Positions 35,336 through 43,269 of a DNA stretch of 64,000 bases are shown here, piece by piece. The first letter of the stretch is position 1. Each line of letters begins with the position of its first letter. A model generated the notes under the pieces. That model ran no database searches. It was not told where the DNA came from and saw only the letters and a program-made list of their open reading frames with translations. The translations under genes and the position numbers were made by a program. Where the stretch lies: positions 42,334 to 106,333 of the forward strand of contig JAZDEY010000033.1 in the NCBI GenBank assembly GCA_043808325.1. Reading direction: 5' to 3'. This DNA is from JAZDEY01 sp043808325 [NCBI: Candidatus Eiseniibacteriota bacterium] (GTDB lineage: Bacteria; Arandabacterota; Arandabacteria; Arandabacterales).

Positions 35336-38092
35336 CTATCGTAGGCCCTCAAGCAGGGCGCGCGCTTCTCGATCCCCCGGATTCGAACCCAGCACGGTCT
35401 CGAGCTCTCGCCGGGCGTCGCCTCTTTTCCCCTGTTCGATGTAGACCCTGGCCAGATTGGTGCGTGCCGGAGAGAAGGTGGGGTCGATCCTCAAGGCTTC
35501 CTGGAACTCTCTTGCTGCAGCCTTAGGGTCGCGGCCCGCCATATGAGCCATGCCTTTGATATTGCGGATGTACTGCGTGTACTGGGACGTAACCGCTAGC
35601 GCTTGCGCGCAAAGCGCCACCACACTGTCGGGCTTGCCCTCGGCCAGCAGGACGCTGCTTGCGCCGATGTAGGCTGCGCCGAATTTGGGGTCCAACTTGA
35701 TTGCGGTCATGTAGTGCTGAAGGGCTTCTTCCGGTTGGCGCGCGAGCTCAAGGGTCTGGCCGAGAACGTAATGCATTTCCGGTTTCCCGGACGCAAGATC
35801 GACTGCTTTTCGCGCTGCGGCGAGGGCGTCGGTGCCGGCGCCCTTGTCAAGGTAGATCTGGGCAAGATTGGCGTAGGCCTCAGCCAGGTCAGGCGCGAGA
35901 CGCACGGCCTCGCGGTACTGCTCCGCGGCTTCCTCCCTTCTGCCCAGGAGCTCCAGAGCAAGGCCCCGGTTAAAGTAGGAGTAGCCGTCCCGGGGATCGG
36001 CCTCGAGTGCATCCTCGGCAACTCTAAGCGCATCTTCTCCCATGCCTCGTCTCACGTAGATGGTGGCCAAGCTCCTTAAGGCTTCGGTGTTGCGGGGATC
36101 GATGCGGAGCACCGCCATGAGTCCGGCGACCGCGCTATCCTGCTTGCCGATTTCGAAGTAGGCGTTACTCAAGCCGATCCGCGCGCCCAGGTCATTGGGA
36201 TCGGCCTCGACGAGCTTCTCCCAGACCGCGATCGCTTCGGCGTACCTGCCGTTGCGGTGATAGAAGTTGGCCATGTTGACGAGCGAGGCGTTGCCGCCCG
36301 CAACGTAACCCAGAGATTCGAGCTTGGCCTTAAGGGCCTGGTCCGCAGGCGATGTGCCTGCCGAGACAGCGGTCATGACAAACAAGGAATCGTATCGGTC
36401 CGTAGATCTTACGGGGTGGGCCCTGACCCAGGATTGGTCGAGCGGCTCTGTAAGTACGGCGCCCGGCATCCTCTTATCGACCGGGAGCCCCAGGAGATAG
36501 AGCACGGTCGGCGCAACGTCGAGCACGCTTGCGTTGACAATCTCATACCCCGGTTTCACCCCTGGCCCATATAGGGCTATCACTCCATCGAGCCTGTGCC
36601 ATTCAACCGCCTGACCGATTCCGATCCTTGAATCACTGATCGGGCGCATGTCTCCGGATTTGATGCCATGGTCTGAAAGAACCATAAGTACCGTACGATC
36701 GTCGAGCATGCTGAGGATCCCGCCGAGGATCCGATCGGCTTCGAGATAGGCGGCGGCAACTCCATCGGCGTAGCGTTCGCCCTCTTCGCGGGTCACCCCG
36801 GGCATCGGCGGCTTCATGTACCTCATCAAGAGATGACAGACGCTATCGGTGAATTCAAAGTAAACGGCTGCCAGATCGGGTCTGAGAGCAGGATAGAGCT
36901 TCCTCACTATGCCGTCATAGGTCCGGTAGCCTGATATGATCAGCCTGAGGTTGGTCACGGGATCGGTGGGATCGAATTCGTGCCTGGGGCTGCCCACAGG
37001 TCCATGTATGTAAGCTGCAAGCTCGCGGTTGACCGCCTCGGGGGTCACAAGCAGAGGTTGGATTTCGCGCAGCAGCTCCGGCGGATAAGTCAGCCCCCCG
37101 GTCTCCATCTGGGCCTCGCCCTGGACCTCGCCTTTCCCGGTGTGCCATCTTGGATCGAACATGTGATAGGCGACCCGGTCGCTCACGACGAAGCCCTCGA
37201 TATCCTCGGCAGGATAGGTCGCCAGCCACCCAACCAGGCCCGAACGCAGCCCGAACAAGGAAGCAAGGTTCCACAGGGCCGGCACCCGCCTCATGGTGCT
37301 TGTGGCCGGGATCTCTTCCCCGGTCGCCTGATCGGTCACCAGGAAATCGGTGATGCCATGGATGTCCGGGGTGACACCGGTTGCTATGGTCGTCCAGACG
37401 AGCGGGGAGACCAGCGGTTCGATCGAACGCAGATTGCCCCAGGAACCCTTGTGTCTTACGCGCTGGATGTTCGGAAGCTCGCGCATCTGGGACACAAGAT
37501 CGACGATCTTCCAATCCAAGCCGTCAAATCCGAGTATGAGGACTTTGAACCCTTCGGTGCGCTCGAGCCCCGGCGGCAGCCCGCTCTCCACTTTGAGATC
37601 TTTGAGACTGACCGCTGTGATCTCGATGCCGAGAGGCCGCAGGGCCGCATCGAGTCCGGCCTTGATGCCGGAGGCCGTGGGATCAAGTGCGAGTTCCTCA
37701 GGGTCACGCACCGCGGAGAAGGCCGTACCCAGATCCCGCAAGACCAACGGTCTCACCAGCTTCTCGGCGAACCGGCCCTCGTAATCGCGATCGAGAGTCT
37801 TGACCTTGTCCCTCTCGAGCCGCGCCTCGATCGTACAATCGATGGTCGCGCGCTTGCCTCGCTTAAGGGGAAGCGCAAGCCGGTTGGCACCCGAGAAATC
37901 ATAGCGCGTGCTGAGCCGGTATCGTCGCACCTCGGCAAAGGGTCCGACGAGATTGAAGCCCGGCCTGAGCGCTCGAGCCTCCGCGCCCTTGCCGACAAGC
38001 CGCACCTCGTCTCGCCCTACGATCCTTACTGAGGTTACGGCCAGGGCGGCGACTGCGCCCACGAGTACTATGAGGACAATAGTGCGGCTCAA
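35336..38092 (-). CDS. SPFH-like / alkaline-phosphatase-superfamily / TPR fusion protein
   Basis: A 918-residue protein in three parts. One N-terminal membrane helix leads to a band-7 (SPFH)-like domain (about residues 25-185). A type I phosphodiesterase domain of the alkaline phosphatase superfamily follows (about 195-560): metal ligand in GFDGLDW, a probable Thr nucleophile in SPLVWTTIATG, then VLSDHGIKSGD. About nine TPR units fill the rest (ANFYHRNGRYAEAIAVWEKL onward). The open frame continues upstream into tRNA-Thr, so I choose the TTG at 38092, 15 nt after the tRNA 3' end. It is probably anchored in the inner membrane facing outward. Substrate unknown. Confidence 0.8.
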   Translation of the reverse strand: MSRTIVLIVLVGAVAALAVTSVRIVGRDEVRLVGKGAEARALRPGFNLVGPFAEVRRYRLSTRYDFSGANRLALPLKRGKRATIDCTIEARLERDKVKTLDRDYEGRFAEKLVRPLVLRDLGTAFSAVRDPEELALDPTASGIKAGLDAALRPLGIEITAVSLKDLKVESGLPPGLERTEGFKVLILGFDGLDWKIVDLVSQMRELPNIQRVRHKGSWGNLRSIEPLVSPLVWTTIATGVTPDIHGITDFLVTDQATGEEIPATSTMRRVPALWNLASLFGLRSGLVGWLATYPAEDIEGFVVSDRVAYHMFDPRWHTGKGEVQGEAQMETGGLTYPPELLREIQPLLVTPEAVNRELAAYIHGPVGSPRHEFDPTDPVTNLRLIISGYRTYDGIVRKLYPALRPDLAAVYFEFTDSVCHLLMRYMKPPMPGVTREEGERYADGVAAAYLEADRILGGILSMLDDRTVLMVLSDHGIKSGDMRPISDSRIGIGQAVEWHRLDGVIALYGPGVKPGYEIVNASVLDVAPTVLYLLGLPVDKRMPGAVLTEPLDQSWVRAHPVRSTDRYDSLFVMTAVSAGTSPADQALKAKLESLGYVAGGNASLVNMANFYHRNGRYAEAIAVWEKLVEADPNDLGARIGLSNAYFEIGKQDSAVAGLMAVLRIDPRNTEALRSLATIYVRRGMGEDALRVAEDALEADPRDGYSYFNRGLALELLGRREEAAEQYREAVRLAPDLAEAYANLAQIYLDKGAGTDALAAARKAVDLASGKPEMHYVLGQTLELARQPEEALQHYMTAIKLDPKFGAAYIGASSVLLAEGKPDSVVALCAQALAVTSQYTQYIRNIKGMAHMAGRDPKAAAREFQEALRIDPTFSPARTNLARVYIEQGKRGDARRELETVLGSNPGDREARALLEGLR

Positions 38093-38107
38093 ATTGTTGC
38101 CCCAGAA

Positions 38108-38183
38108 TGGAGCTGGTGAGCGGAATCGAACCGCTGACCTGCGCATTACGAGTGCGCTGCTCTACCAGCTGAGCTACACCAGC
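38108..38183 (-). tRNA. tRNA-Thr (CGT)
   Basis: Cloverleaf on the minus strand: acceptor GCTGGTG/CACCAGC, anticodon loop CTCGTAA (anticodon CGT, codon ACG), T-arm AGCGG-TTCGATT-CCGCT, discriminator T and an encoded CCA. It follows tRNA-Phe by 7 nt. Confidence 0.95.
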
Positions 38184-38190
38184 ATTAGGG

Positions 38191-38266
38191 TGGTGTCGCG
38201 GCCCGGAATCGAACCGGGGACACCAGAATTTTCAGTCCTGTGCTCTACCAGCTGAGCTACCGCGAC
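38191..38266 (-). tRNA. tRNA-Phe (GAA)
   Basis: Cloverleaf on the minus strand: acceptor GTCGCGG/CCGCGAC, anticodon loop CTGAAAA (anticodon GAA), T-arm CCCGG-TTCGATT-CCGGG, discriminator A and an encoded CCA. A promoter lies 12 nt upstream. Confidence 0.95.
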
Positions 38267-38277
38267 ATCACATTGTG

Positions 38278-38306
38278 AACTTATCTTGATGGGTTTTTCG
38301 TGTCAA
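38278..38306 (-). promoter_or_regulatory. Promoter for tRNA-Phe, tRNA-Thr and the downstream fusion gene
   Basis: TTGACA (38306-38301) and TAAGTT (38283-38278) on the minus strand with a 17-nt spacer. It lies in the gap between the response regulator gene and tRNA-Phe. Confidence 0.65.
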
Positions 38307-38326
38307 GCGAAAGTACGCTTTCCGGG

Positions 38327-38683
38327 TCATGCCGACTGGAGTATCTGTTTGATGGTCTCCTTGAGTTCCGTAAGATCGCTCGACTTCACTACGTAGGCGT
38401 CCGCGCTCCAAGTGGTGAAATCCGACTTGAATGCGGAATATGCTGTGTTCAAGATCACGGGTATGGTCTTGTCCATCTTCATGATCTCATCAAGCGCGGA
38501 GAGTCCATCCATACCTTCCATCTTTATATCCAGCACCACGACGTCCGGTCTCCGCACAGCGACGCTCTCTATGGCTTGCTTTCCCGACGACACGCTTTCC
38601 ACGTCGTAGCCTTCGCCCTCCAGCTCCTTTGAATAGAGCAGCCGGAGACTGTCGTCATCATCTACTACGAGAACTCTTGCCAT
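38327..38683 (-). CDS. Single-domain response regulator
   Basis: A 118-residue CheY-like receiver. The acidic pocket is VVDDDD at the N-terminus, the phosphoacceptor Asp in VVVLDIKMEGMDG (about residue 53), the conserved Thr in VILNTAYS and the Lys in YVVKSSD. It has no output domain, so it acts through protein contacts or phosphorelay. It starts 33 nt after the histidine kinase gene, which is its likely partner. Confidence 0.93.
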   Translation of the reverse strand: MARVLVVDDDDSLRLLYSKELEGEGYDVESVSSGKQAIESVAVRRPDVVVLDIKMEGMDGLSALDEIMKMDKTIPVILNTAYSAFKSDFTTWSADAYVVKSSDLTELKETIKQILQSA

Positions 38684-38716
38684 CGTCTTCCTCCGTCAGG
38701 CTCGATGTGAGTTTAT

Positions 38717-40864
38717 TCAGGTGGTTCTGCTGATCCTTCTTCTGTCACGCATGGCGCTCCGTCGATCCACCGGCCCGCAGCGCCGTTCCCCTTCGAGGGC
38801 GAGCGGTAGCATAACGGTAAACTCCGTTCCACTCCCCTCCTCGCTTTTGACATCGATCGTCCCTCCGTGCTCGTAGACAATCTCGTAGGCTATAGCCAGT
38901 CCCAGACCCGAGCCGCCGGACTTGGTGGTGGCAAACGGCACGAAGAGCCGCTCAAGCATGCCACGGGCAATCGCAGGCCCGTTGTTCGCAAGCCGCACCT
39001 CAGCGTTGCCCTCGTGCCTGTGTGTCGAGATTTCGATCCGTCCCCCTTCCGGGATGCTGTCGATCGCGTTCTGCAGAATGTTGATAAACACTTGTTTCAT
39101 CTTGTCGGCATCGATGTGAAGCCCCGGAAGGTCGCCGGCCAGGTCGGTCACCAGAGAGGCCTTCTTGAAGGCGATCTTTTCGGCAAAGAGACTCGCAGTA
39201 TCGGAAATCACCTTGTTGATATCCTCAAGCTTGAATTCCGGAGGCGAGAGCTTGGCAAAACAGAGCTGCTCGGTAAGGATACGTTCCAGGCGATCGGTTT
39301 CCTTTATGATGATCTCCACGTAGGCCCGATTGGCATCTTCTCTTCCCATCGTTCGCACGATCGACCGGGCGAAACCTCCGATCGCAGTCAGGGGATTCCT
39401 TATCTCATGGGCTACCTGAGACGACAGCTCTCCGAGGGCCGCAAGTCTCTCCGAACGCAGCAGATGCCGATGGAGTTCTTGAATCCTGGCCTCGGTGTTC
39501 CTGAGATTGTCGAAGAGCTTGGCATTCTCAATTGCGATCGCTGCCTGCCCCGCAAGCACCGTGAGGAACCGGACATCGTCGTTTCCGAAACCTTCATCTG
39601 CCAACGATTCGACCGGGATCTTGTCGAACACCGTGAGCGTACCTGTGACCTTGTCTGCCTTGGTGAGCGGCACGCAGATAAGGTTGCGGCGTCGCTGGAG
39701 ACCGGCGTTGGTGCCGGTACAGGTCTTGGTGTCGTTTATGAGCGCCGGCTTGCCCTGCTTCATCACCTGCTCGGCAACGACCTGGGCGCCTTCTTCGGAT
39801 GGCGCGCCCATCTCCCCAATCGAGATACCGTAAATGGCCTTGGATGCAAGCACTCCGGTCTCATCATCGACCAGCCTCAAGACGGCTCCCCGGGCATTCA
39901 AGACCTGCGCCGATATGCGGGCGATCAGGCAGAGGTCGGTCTCGAGATCGGTGGTGCAGAGAATCCCTTTGCTCACTTCGGTCAGCGTGGATAGTTCCTG
40001 GAGCCTTCGCTCCGTGTCCTCATGGCGGGTGGCATTGGCTATTGCCTGACCCACCTGGCCGGCAAGAGCCTTAAGCAGATTGACCTGTTCTTCACCGGGC
40101 ACCTCGCCGGTTATGAAATTGTCGGCGACTATAAGCCCGATCGGCCTGCCGCCGGTGACGATCGGGGTGCAGACAAACGCTTGAAGGTTAAGGACCGATA
40201 GGGCATCCAGGTCGGGCAGTGTCGCGGGGTCCTGGGTCACGGCCTCACCTTTTGCCAGACATTGCTCAAGAACCGAGGTGCCCTTGCCCAGGTCTATCTT
40301 GATGCTTCTCACCAGACGGGTCAGCTCCGCATCTCCACACATTCCCCCCCGCCCTGAGGCTGCCACGTGGATGTGGACAATGTCCTCGAGACTGTGGGCG
40401 GTTTCCTCTATGTTTTTCCAGATCTCGTAGGCTTCTTCCTTGGTAGCAGGCCCGACGGCGAGTGTCCCATGAAGGCACGCCATGCCCTCATCAAGCAGGA
40501 AGAGAAAAGCACGGTTGAAGCCTATCGAGTAACCGGATGTCACGCAGGCAAGAATTATCCGGAGCGTGGTTTCAAGATCCCCGGCGCCCTGAACAAGATT
40601 CAGGATTTCGCGCAGGAGCTCCATTCTGCGGTTGTGGCGCTCGAGCTGCCAGTTCCTGGCTCGTAGGTCGCTCGCGAGCCTGAAGAGCTTGGGATTGGCC
40701 CTGTCCGGCGATATCAGCAGGCCCTGACCGGAGGGGCAGGTAAAACAGGATTCCCAGGAAGGCTCCTGGTCGCTGGCGAGTTCCCGACACTCGGTCTCCG
40801 TTAGGACGCACTTCCTCGGCCTCTTGATTACGACCTCGTCGGGCTTATCGACTTTTGTATCCAT
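38717..40864 (-). CDS. Sensor histidine kinase with two GAF domains
   Basis: A 715-residue soluble kinase. The first 60 residues carry four cysteines (CVLTETEC and CFTC), a possible metal or redox site. GAF1 follows (about 90-290, with a helical insert), then GAF2 (about 305-465), HisKA with the phosphoacceptor His in SSQVAHEIRNPLTAIGG (about 505), and HATPase_c with NAIDSIPEGG, TTKSGGSGLGLAIAYEIV and GSGTEFTVMLP. No membrane helix is seen. I use the ATG at 40864, which overlaps the end of galE by 20 nt; an upstream start 30 nt earlier is possible. The partner is probably the downstream receiver. Confidence 0.9.
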   Translation of the reverse strand: MDTKVDKPDEVVIKRPRKCVLTETECRELASDQEPSWESCFTCPSGQGLLISPDRANPKLFRLASDLRARNWQLERHNRRMELLREILNLVQGAGDLETTLRIILACVTSGYSIGFNRAFLFLLDEGMACLHGTLAVGPATKEEAYEIWKNIEETAHSLEDIVHIHVAASGRGGMCGDAELTRLVRSIKIDLGKGTSVLEQCLAKGEAVTQDPATLPDLDALSVLNLQAFVCTPIVTGGRPIGLIVADNFITGEVPGEEQVNLLKALAGQVGQAIANATRHEDTERRLQELSTLTEVSKGILCTTDLETDLCLIARISAQVLNARGAVLRLVDDETGVLASKAIYGISIGEMGAPSEEGAQVVAEQVMKQGKPALINDTKTCTGTNAGLQRRRNLICVPLTKADKVTGTLTVFDKIPVESLADEGFGNDDVRFLTVLAGQAAIAIENAKLFDNLRNTEARIQELHRHLLRSERLAALGELSSQVAHEIRNPLTAIGGFARSIVRTMGREDANRAYVEIIIKETDRLERILTEQLCFAKLSPPEFKLEDINKVISDTASLFAEKIAFKKASLVTDLAGDLPGLHIDADKMKQVFINILQNAIDSIPEGGRIEISTHRHEGNAEVRLANNGPAIARGMLERLFVPFATTKSGGSGLGLAIAYEIVYEHGGTIDVKSEEGSGTEFTVMLPLALEGERRCGPVDRRSAMRDRRRISRTT

Positions 40865-41834
40865 GCGGATGCTCCCGGTGCCAGCGCCAGGCACTCTCGA
40901 CTATCGGGTCAAGCGTCAGATACCGGGGCTGCCAACCCAGCACCTGTTTGGCTTTGGCCGAGCTCGCAACCAGCACGGCGGGGTCCCCCTTGCGCCTCGG
41001 GGAAACCCGGAAGGGTACGCGCTTGCCGCTTATCTTCTCCGAGACCTTTATCACTTGCATCACCGAAAACCCATCGCCGTTGCCGAGATTAAGTCTCTCC
41101 GAAAGGCCGCGCTTGAGGAGGCCGATCGCTTGCTCGTGGGCCTGGGCCAGATCCTCGATGTGGACGTAGTCCCTGACGCAGGTCCCATCCGCAGTGGGGT
41201 AATCATCGCCAAAGACCCCGACCTCGGGAGCAAGCCCCAGTGCGACCTTGAGGACATTGGGAATGATGTGGGTCTCGGGATCGTGATCTTCGCCTCGGCC
41301 GGCGGTGGCGCCTGCCGCATTGAAGTACCGCAGGCAAACACTCCTCAGGCCATAGGCCTGGCCGCAGTCATCCAGCAGATTCTCAAAGGCCAGCTTGGTC
41401 TTACCGTAGGGATTGATGGGCTGCTTGAGTTCGTCTTCAGTTATGGGGACTCGCCTGGGCTCGCCGTATACGGCGCAGGACGAAGAGAAGATGATCGACC
41501 GTGCGCCGCTCGTGATCATGGTCTCAATGAGATTCAAGCCGTTGGCGATGTTGTTACGATAGTAGAGGAGCGGGTTCTCGTAGGACTCGCCCGCCAGAGC
41601 ATTGGCCGCGAAGTGCATCACGAAATCAGGCTTGAAGCTTCCAAAGACTTCGGCCAGTCGCTTCCGATCTGCAAGATCGCCCGGCTGGAAAATCGCGCCC
41701 TCGGGGACCGCCTCGCTGTGACCCGTGGAGAGATTGTCGTAGATCGCAACCTCGTAGCCCAGGCCCAGAAGACGTTCGCAGCATACCGAGCCGACGTAAC
41801 CGGCCCCTCCGGTAACGAGCACCCTCTCAGCCAA
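40845..41834 (-). CDS. galE: UDP-glucose 4-epimerase
   Basis: A 329-residue extended SDR enzyme that interconverts UDP-glucose and UDP-galactose. The NAD site is VTGGAGYVGS at the N-terminus. The catalytic Ser is in FSSSCAVYGEP and the Tyr-x-x-x-Lys pair in NPYGKTKLAFE. The C-terminal GNGDGFSVMQVI and LGWQPRY segments are typical. The TTG at 41834 has a strong GGAGGAGGT site and gives standard length; the longer frame upstream has low-complexity Arg/Ala sequence. It should feed galactose into surface glycans. Confidence 0.93.
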   Translation of the reverse strand: MAERVLVTGGAGYVGSVCCERLLGLGYEVAIYDNLSTGHSEAVPEGAIFQPGDLADRKRLAEVFGSFKPDFVMHFAANALAGESYENPLLYYRNNIANGLNLIETMITSGARSIIFSSSCAVYGEPRRVPITEDELKQPINPYGKTKLAFENLLDDCGQAYGLRSVCLRYFNAAGATAGRGEDHDPETHIIPNVLKVALGLAPEVGVFGDDYPTADGTCVRDYVHIEDLAQAHEQAIGLLKRGLSERLNLGNGDGFSVMQVIKVSEKISGKRVPFRVSPRRKGDPAVLVASSAKAKQVLGWQPRYLTLDPIVESAWRWHREHPHGYKSR

Positions 41835-42009
41835 ACCTACCTCCTCCGGCTGCTGCCGCGCGGCCGCGCTCCGCCGTCGGCTCGTGCGTGGGTAAAGCCT
41901 ATATTCCCCGCTGGCCAATGTCAAGCCCGGTCGAGGCCGAGGCTCCATGCATGTATCGGCACTGCCGGCTTGACGCATAAGTCCTCCGGCGCCGCCCTTA
42001 TGATATCCC

Positions 42010-42039
42010 TTGACTTTTTCTTAATGCCTGTGATATGAT
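42010..42039 (+). promoter_or_regulatory. Promoter with extended -10 element
   Basis: TTGACT (42010-42015) and TGATATGAT (extended -10; TATGAT at 42034-42039) with an 18-nt spacer. It should drive the small gene at 42111 with about 65 nt of leader. Confidence 0.65.
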
Positions 42040-42110
42040 AGTACCAGTCTGAGAGAGAAGGCCCCATGCCTTGGCTCGACTGAGTATGGCTCCGTGAGGT
42101 GAGACAAGAC

Positions 42111-42329
42111 ATGGTGGAGATCACCAGAGATCACGATTTTGCAAGCAAGGTCGCCGGCGAACATGGCGAAGCGAGCCTGCAGTACTCAGTAGCAAGGATC
42201 TACGGGAGACCGGACGAGACCTTGCGGCACGGTAAGGTACAGACCTGGTATTACTTCGCTGACAGGGTCGCTTTTGTGTTCGAAGGCAATGTGATCCAGA
42301 AGGTTGTGGATCTGTTGCCTAGCTCGTAG
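42111..42329 (+). CDS. Hypothetical 72-residue protein
   Basis: I do not recognise this protein. It is mixed alpha/beta and its second half reads ARIYGRPDETLRHGKVQTWYYF followed by a hydrophobic strand VAFVFEGNVIQKVVDLLP. The phrase GRPDE..GK-x-x-x-WYY resembles the repeat core of small BamE/SmpA-like lipoproteins, but there is no signal peptide. The ATG at 42111 has GAGGTGAG 7 nt upstream and a clear promoter before that. Its stop overlaps the end of the convergent HAD gene by 11 nt. Confidence 0.6.
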   Translation: MVEITRDHDFASKVAGEHGEASLQYSVARIYGRPDETLRHGKVQTWYYFADRVAFVFEGNVIQKVVDLLPSS

Positions 42330-43035
42330 AAGCTCGGGAGGATGTTGTAGTACCGAGATTCTCTCGGGCTATTGCTATACCCAAAAGTGGCAGGACTTCC
42401 GTAAGCGAGCCTATAACGGGCGTCCCCGGCAGGAACCGCTCCAATTGCTCCACCCCAACCAGCCCCACCCTGGCTATGAACCTTATGCCCGCTTCCTTGG
42501 CGGCCAGGCCGTCCTTGACGCTATCCCCAATGAATACCACTCTATCTATCGGTACCTTGAAGGTCCGGGCCGCGAACCTAAAATGATCCGGCCCCTTCTC
42601 GAAGCCGGGCCGCCAGCCCATCACAAGGTCGACAGCGAGTCCCCTCGACTTCAACAGCTCCTGAATCAAGGCCTCGACGTTGCCGCTCGATAGGCAAACC
42701 TTGAGGCCGTGCTTCCTGATCTCAGCGATTACCGCAGCGGCATCAGGGAAAAGCACGAACTCCGTGAGGTGCGCTCGCTTCTCACTCTCGAATTCCTCGA
42801 CCGTGGCGGCATTGAGCGGGTGGGCCGGAAAGATGATCTCGATCTGGCGGCAAAATGGCAGCCCCGTGGTATCGATGTAGGCTTTTCGGGCCTCCGCATC
42901 CGACATGCCGTACCGGGTCACCAGGAGCCCGGCCGCCAAGTCAACCAGAAACCGCATGGTATCGGCGACCGTGCCGTCAAAGTCGAAGATCACCACATCC
43001 TGAGGAAACGAATTACGTTTGCGGCTGGGTTTCAT
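42319..43035 (-). CDS. HAD superfamily phosphatase (phosphoglycolate phosphatase-like)
   Basis: A 238-residue HAD hydrolase. The nucleophile motif is IFDFDGTVADTM (about residues 17-28), motif II is LSSGN, the conserved Lys lies in PGFEKGPDHF and motif IV is FIGDSVKDGLAA. A helical cap with YIDTTGLPF lies between motifs I and II. It probably removes phosphate from a small metabolite such as phosphoglycolate. The ATG at 43035 has GGAG 8 nt upstream; a TTG 42 nt earlier is possible. A near-consensus promoter lies upstream. Confidence 0.87.
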   Translation of the reverse strand: MKPSRKRNSFPQDVVIFDFDGTVADTMRFLVDLAAGLLVTRYGMSDAEARKAYIDTTGLPFCRQIEIIFPAHPLNAATVEEFESEKRAHLTEFVLFPDAAAVIAEIRKHGLKVCLSSGNVEALIQELLKSRGLAVDLVMGWRPGFEKGPDHFRFAARTFKVPIDRVVFIGDSVKDGLAAKEAGIRFIARVGLVGVEQLERFLPGTPVIGSLTEVLPLLGIAIARENLGTTTSSRASTS

Positions 43036-43117
43036 CGCAACATCTCCGGCTTTGTCAATTGAGACTTGGTTCTTCAAAACCGTCCCGTCGGCTATGGCCG
43101 TGCTACCGGGTTAACCT

Positions 43118-43146
43118 ATTGTAGCTTCGCAGACTAGGGTTGTCAA
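43118..43146 (-). promoter_or_regulatory. Promoter of the HAD phosphatase gene
   Basis: TTGACA (43146-43141) and TACAAT (43123-43118) on the minus strand with a 17-nt spacer. Confidence 0.75.
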
Positions 43147-43191
43147 GCCGACTTGTCCGCCGGGCCATCGATCCGAAACCGATTTTTGGGG

Positions 43192-43219
43192 TTGACTTTC
43201 AAGACGGCTCAGGTATCAT
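43192..43219 (+). promoter_or_regulatory. Promoter of the radical SAM gene
   Basis: TTGACT (43192-43197) and TATCAT (43214-43219) with a 16-nt spacer, 50 nt before the GTG start. The start codon has a full-length AAAGGAGGTGA ribosome-binding site at 43255-43265. Confidence 0.7.
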
Positions 43220-43269
43220 TTTGAATCGAGTTTCTGTATCCAGATTCGAGCAGGAAAGGAGGTGAGAGT

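Noticed and set aside
38093-38146. Upstream extension of the SPFH fusion into tRNA-Thr
   Set aside because: The 18 extra codons read tRNA-Thr sequence; not conserved protein.
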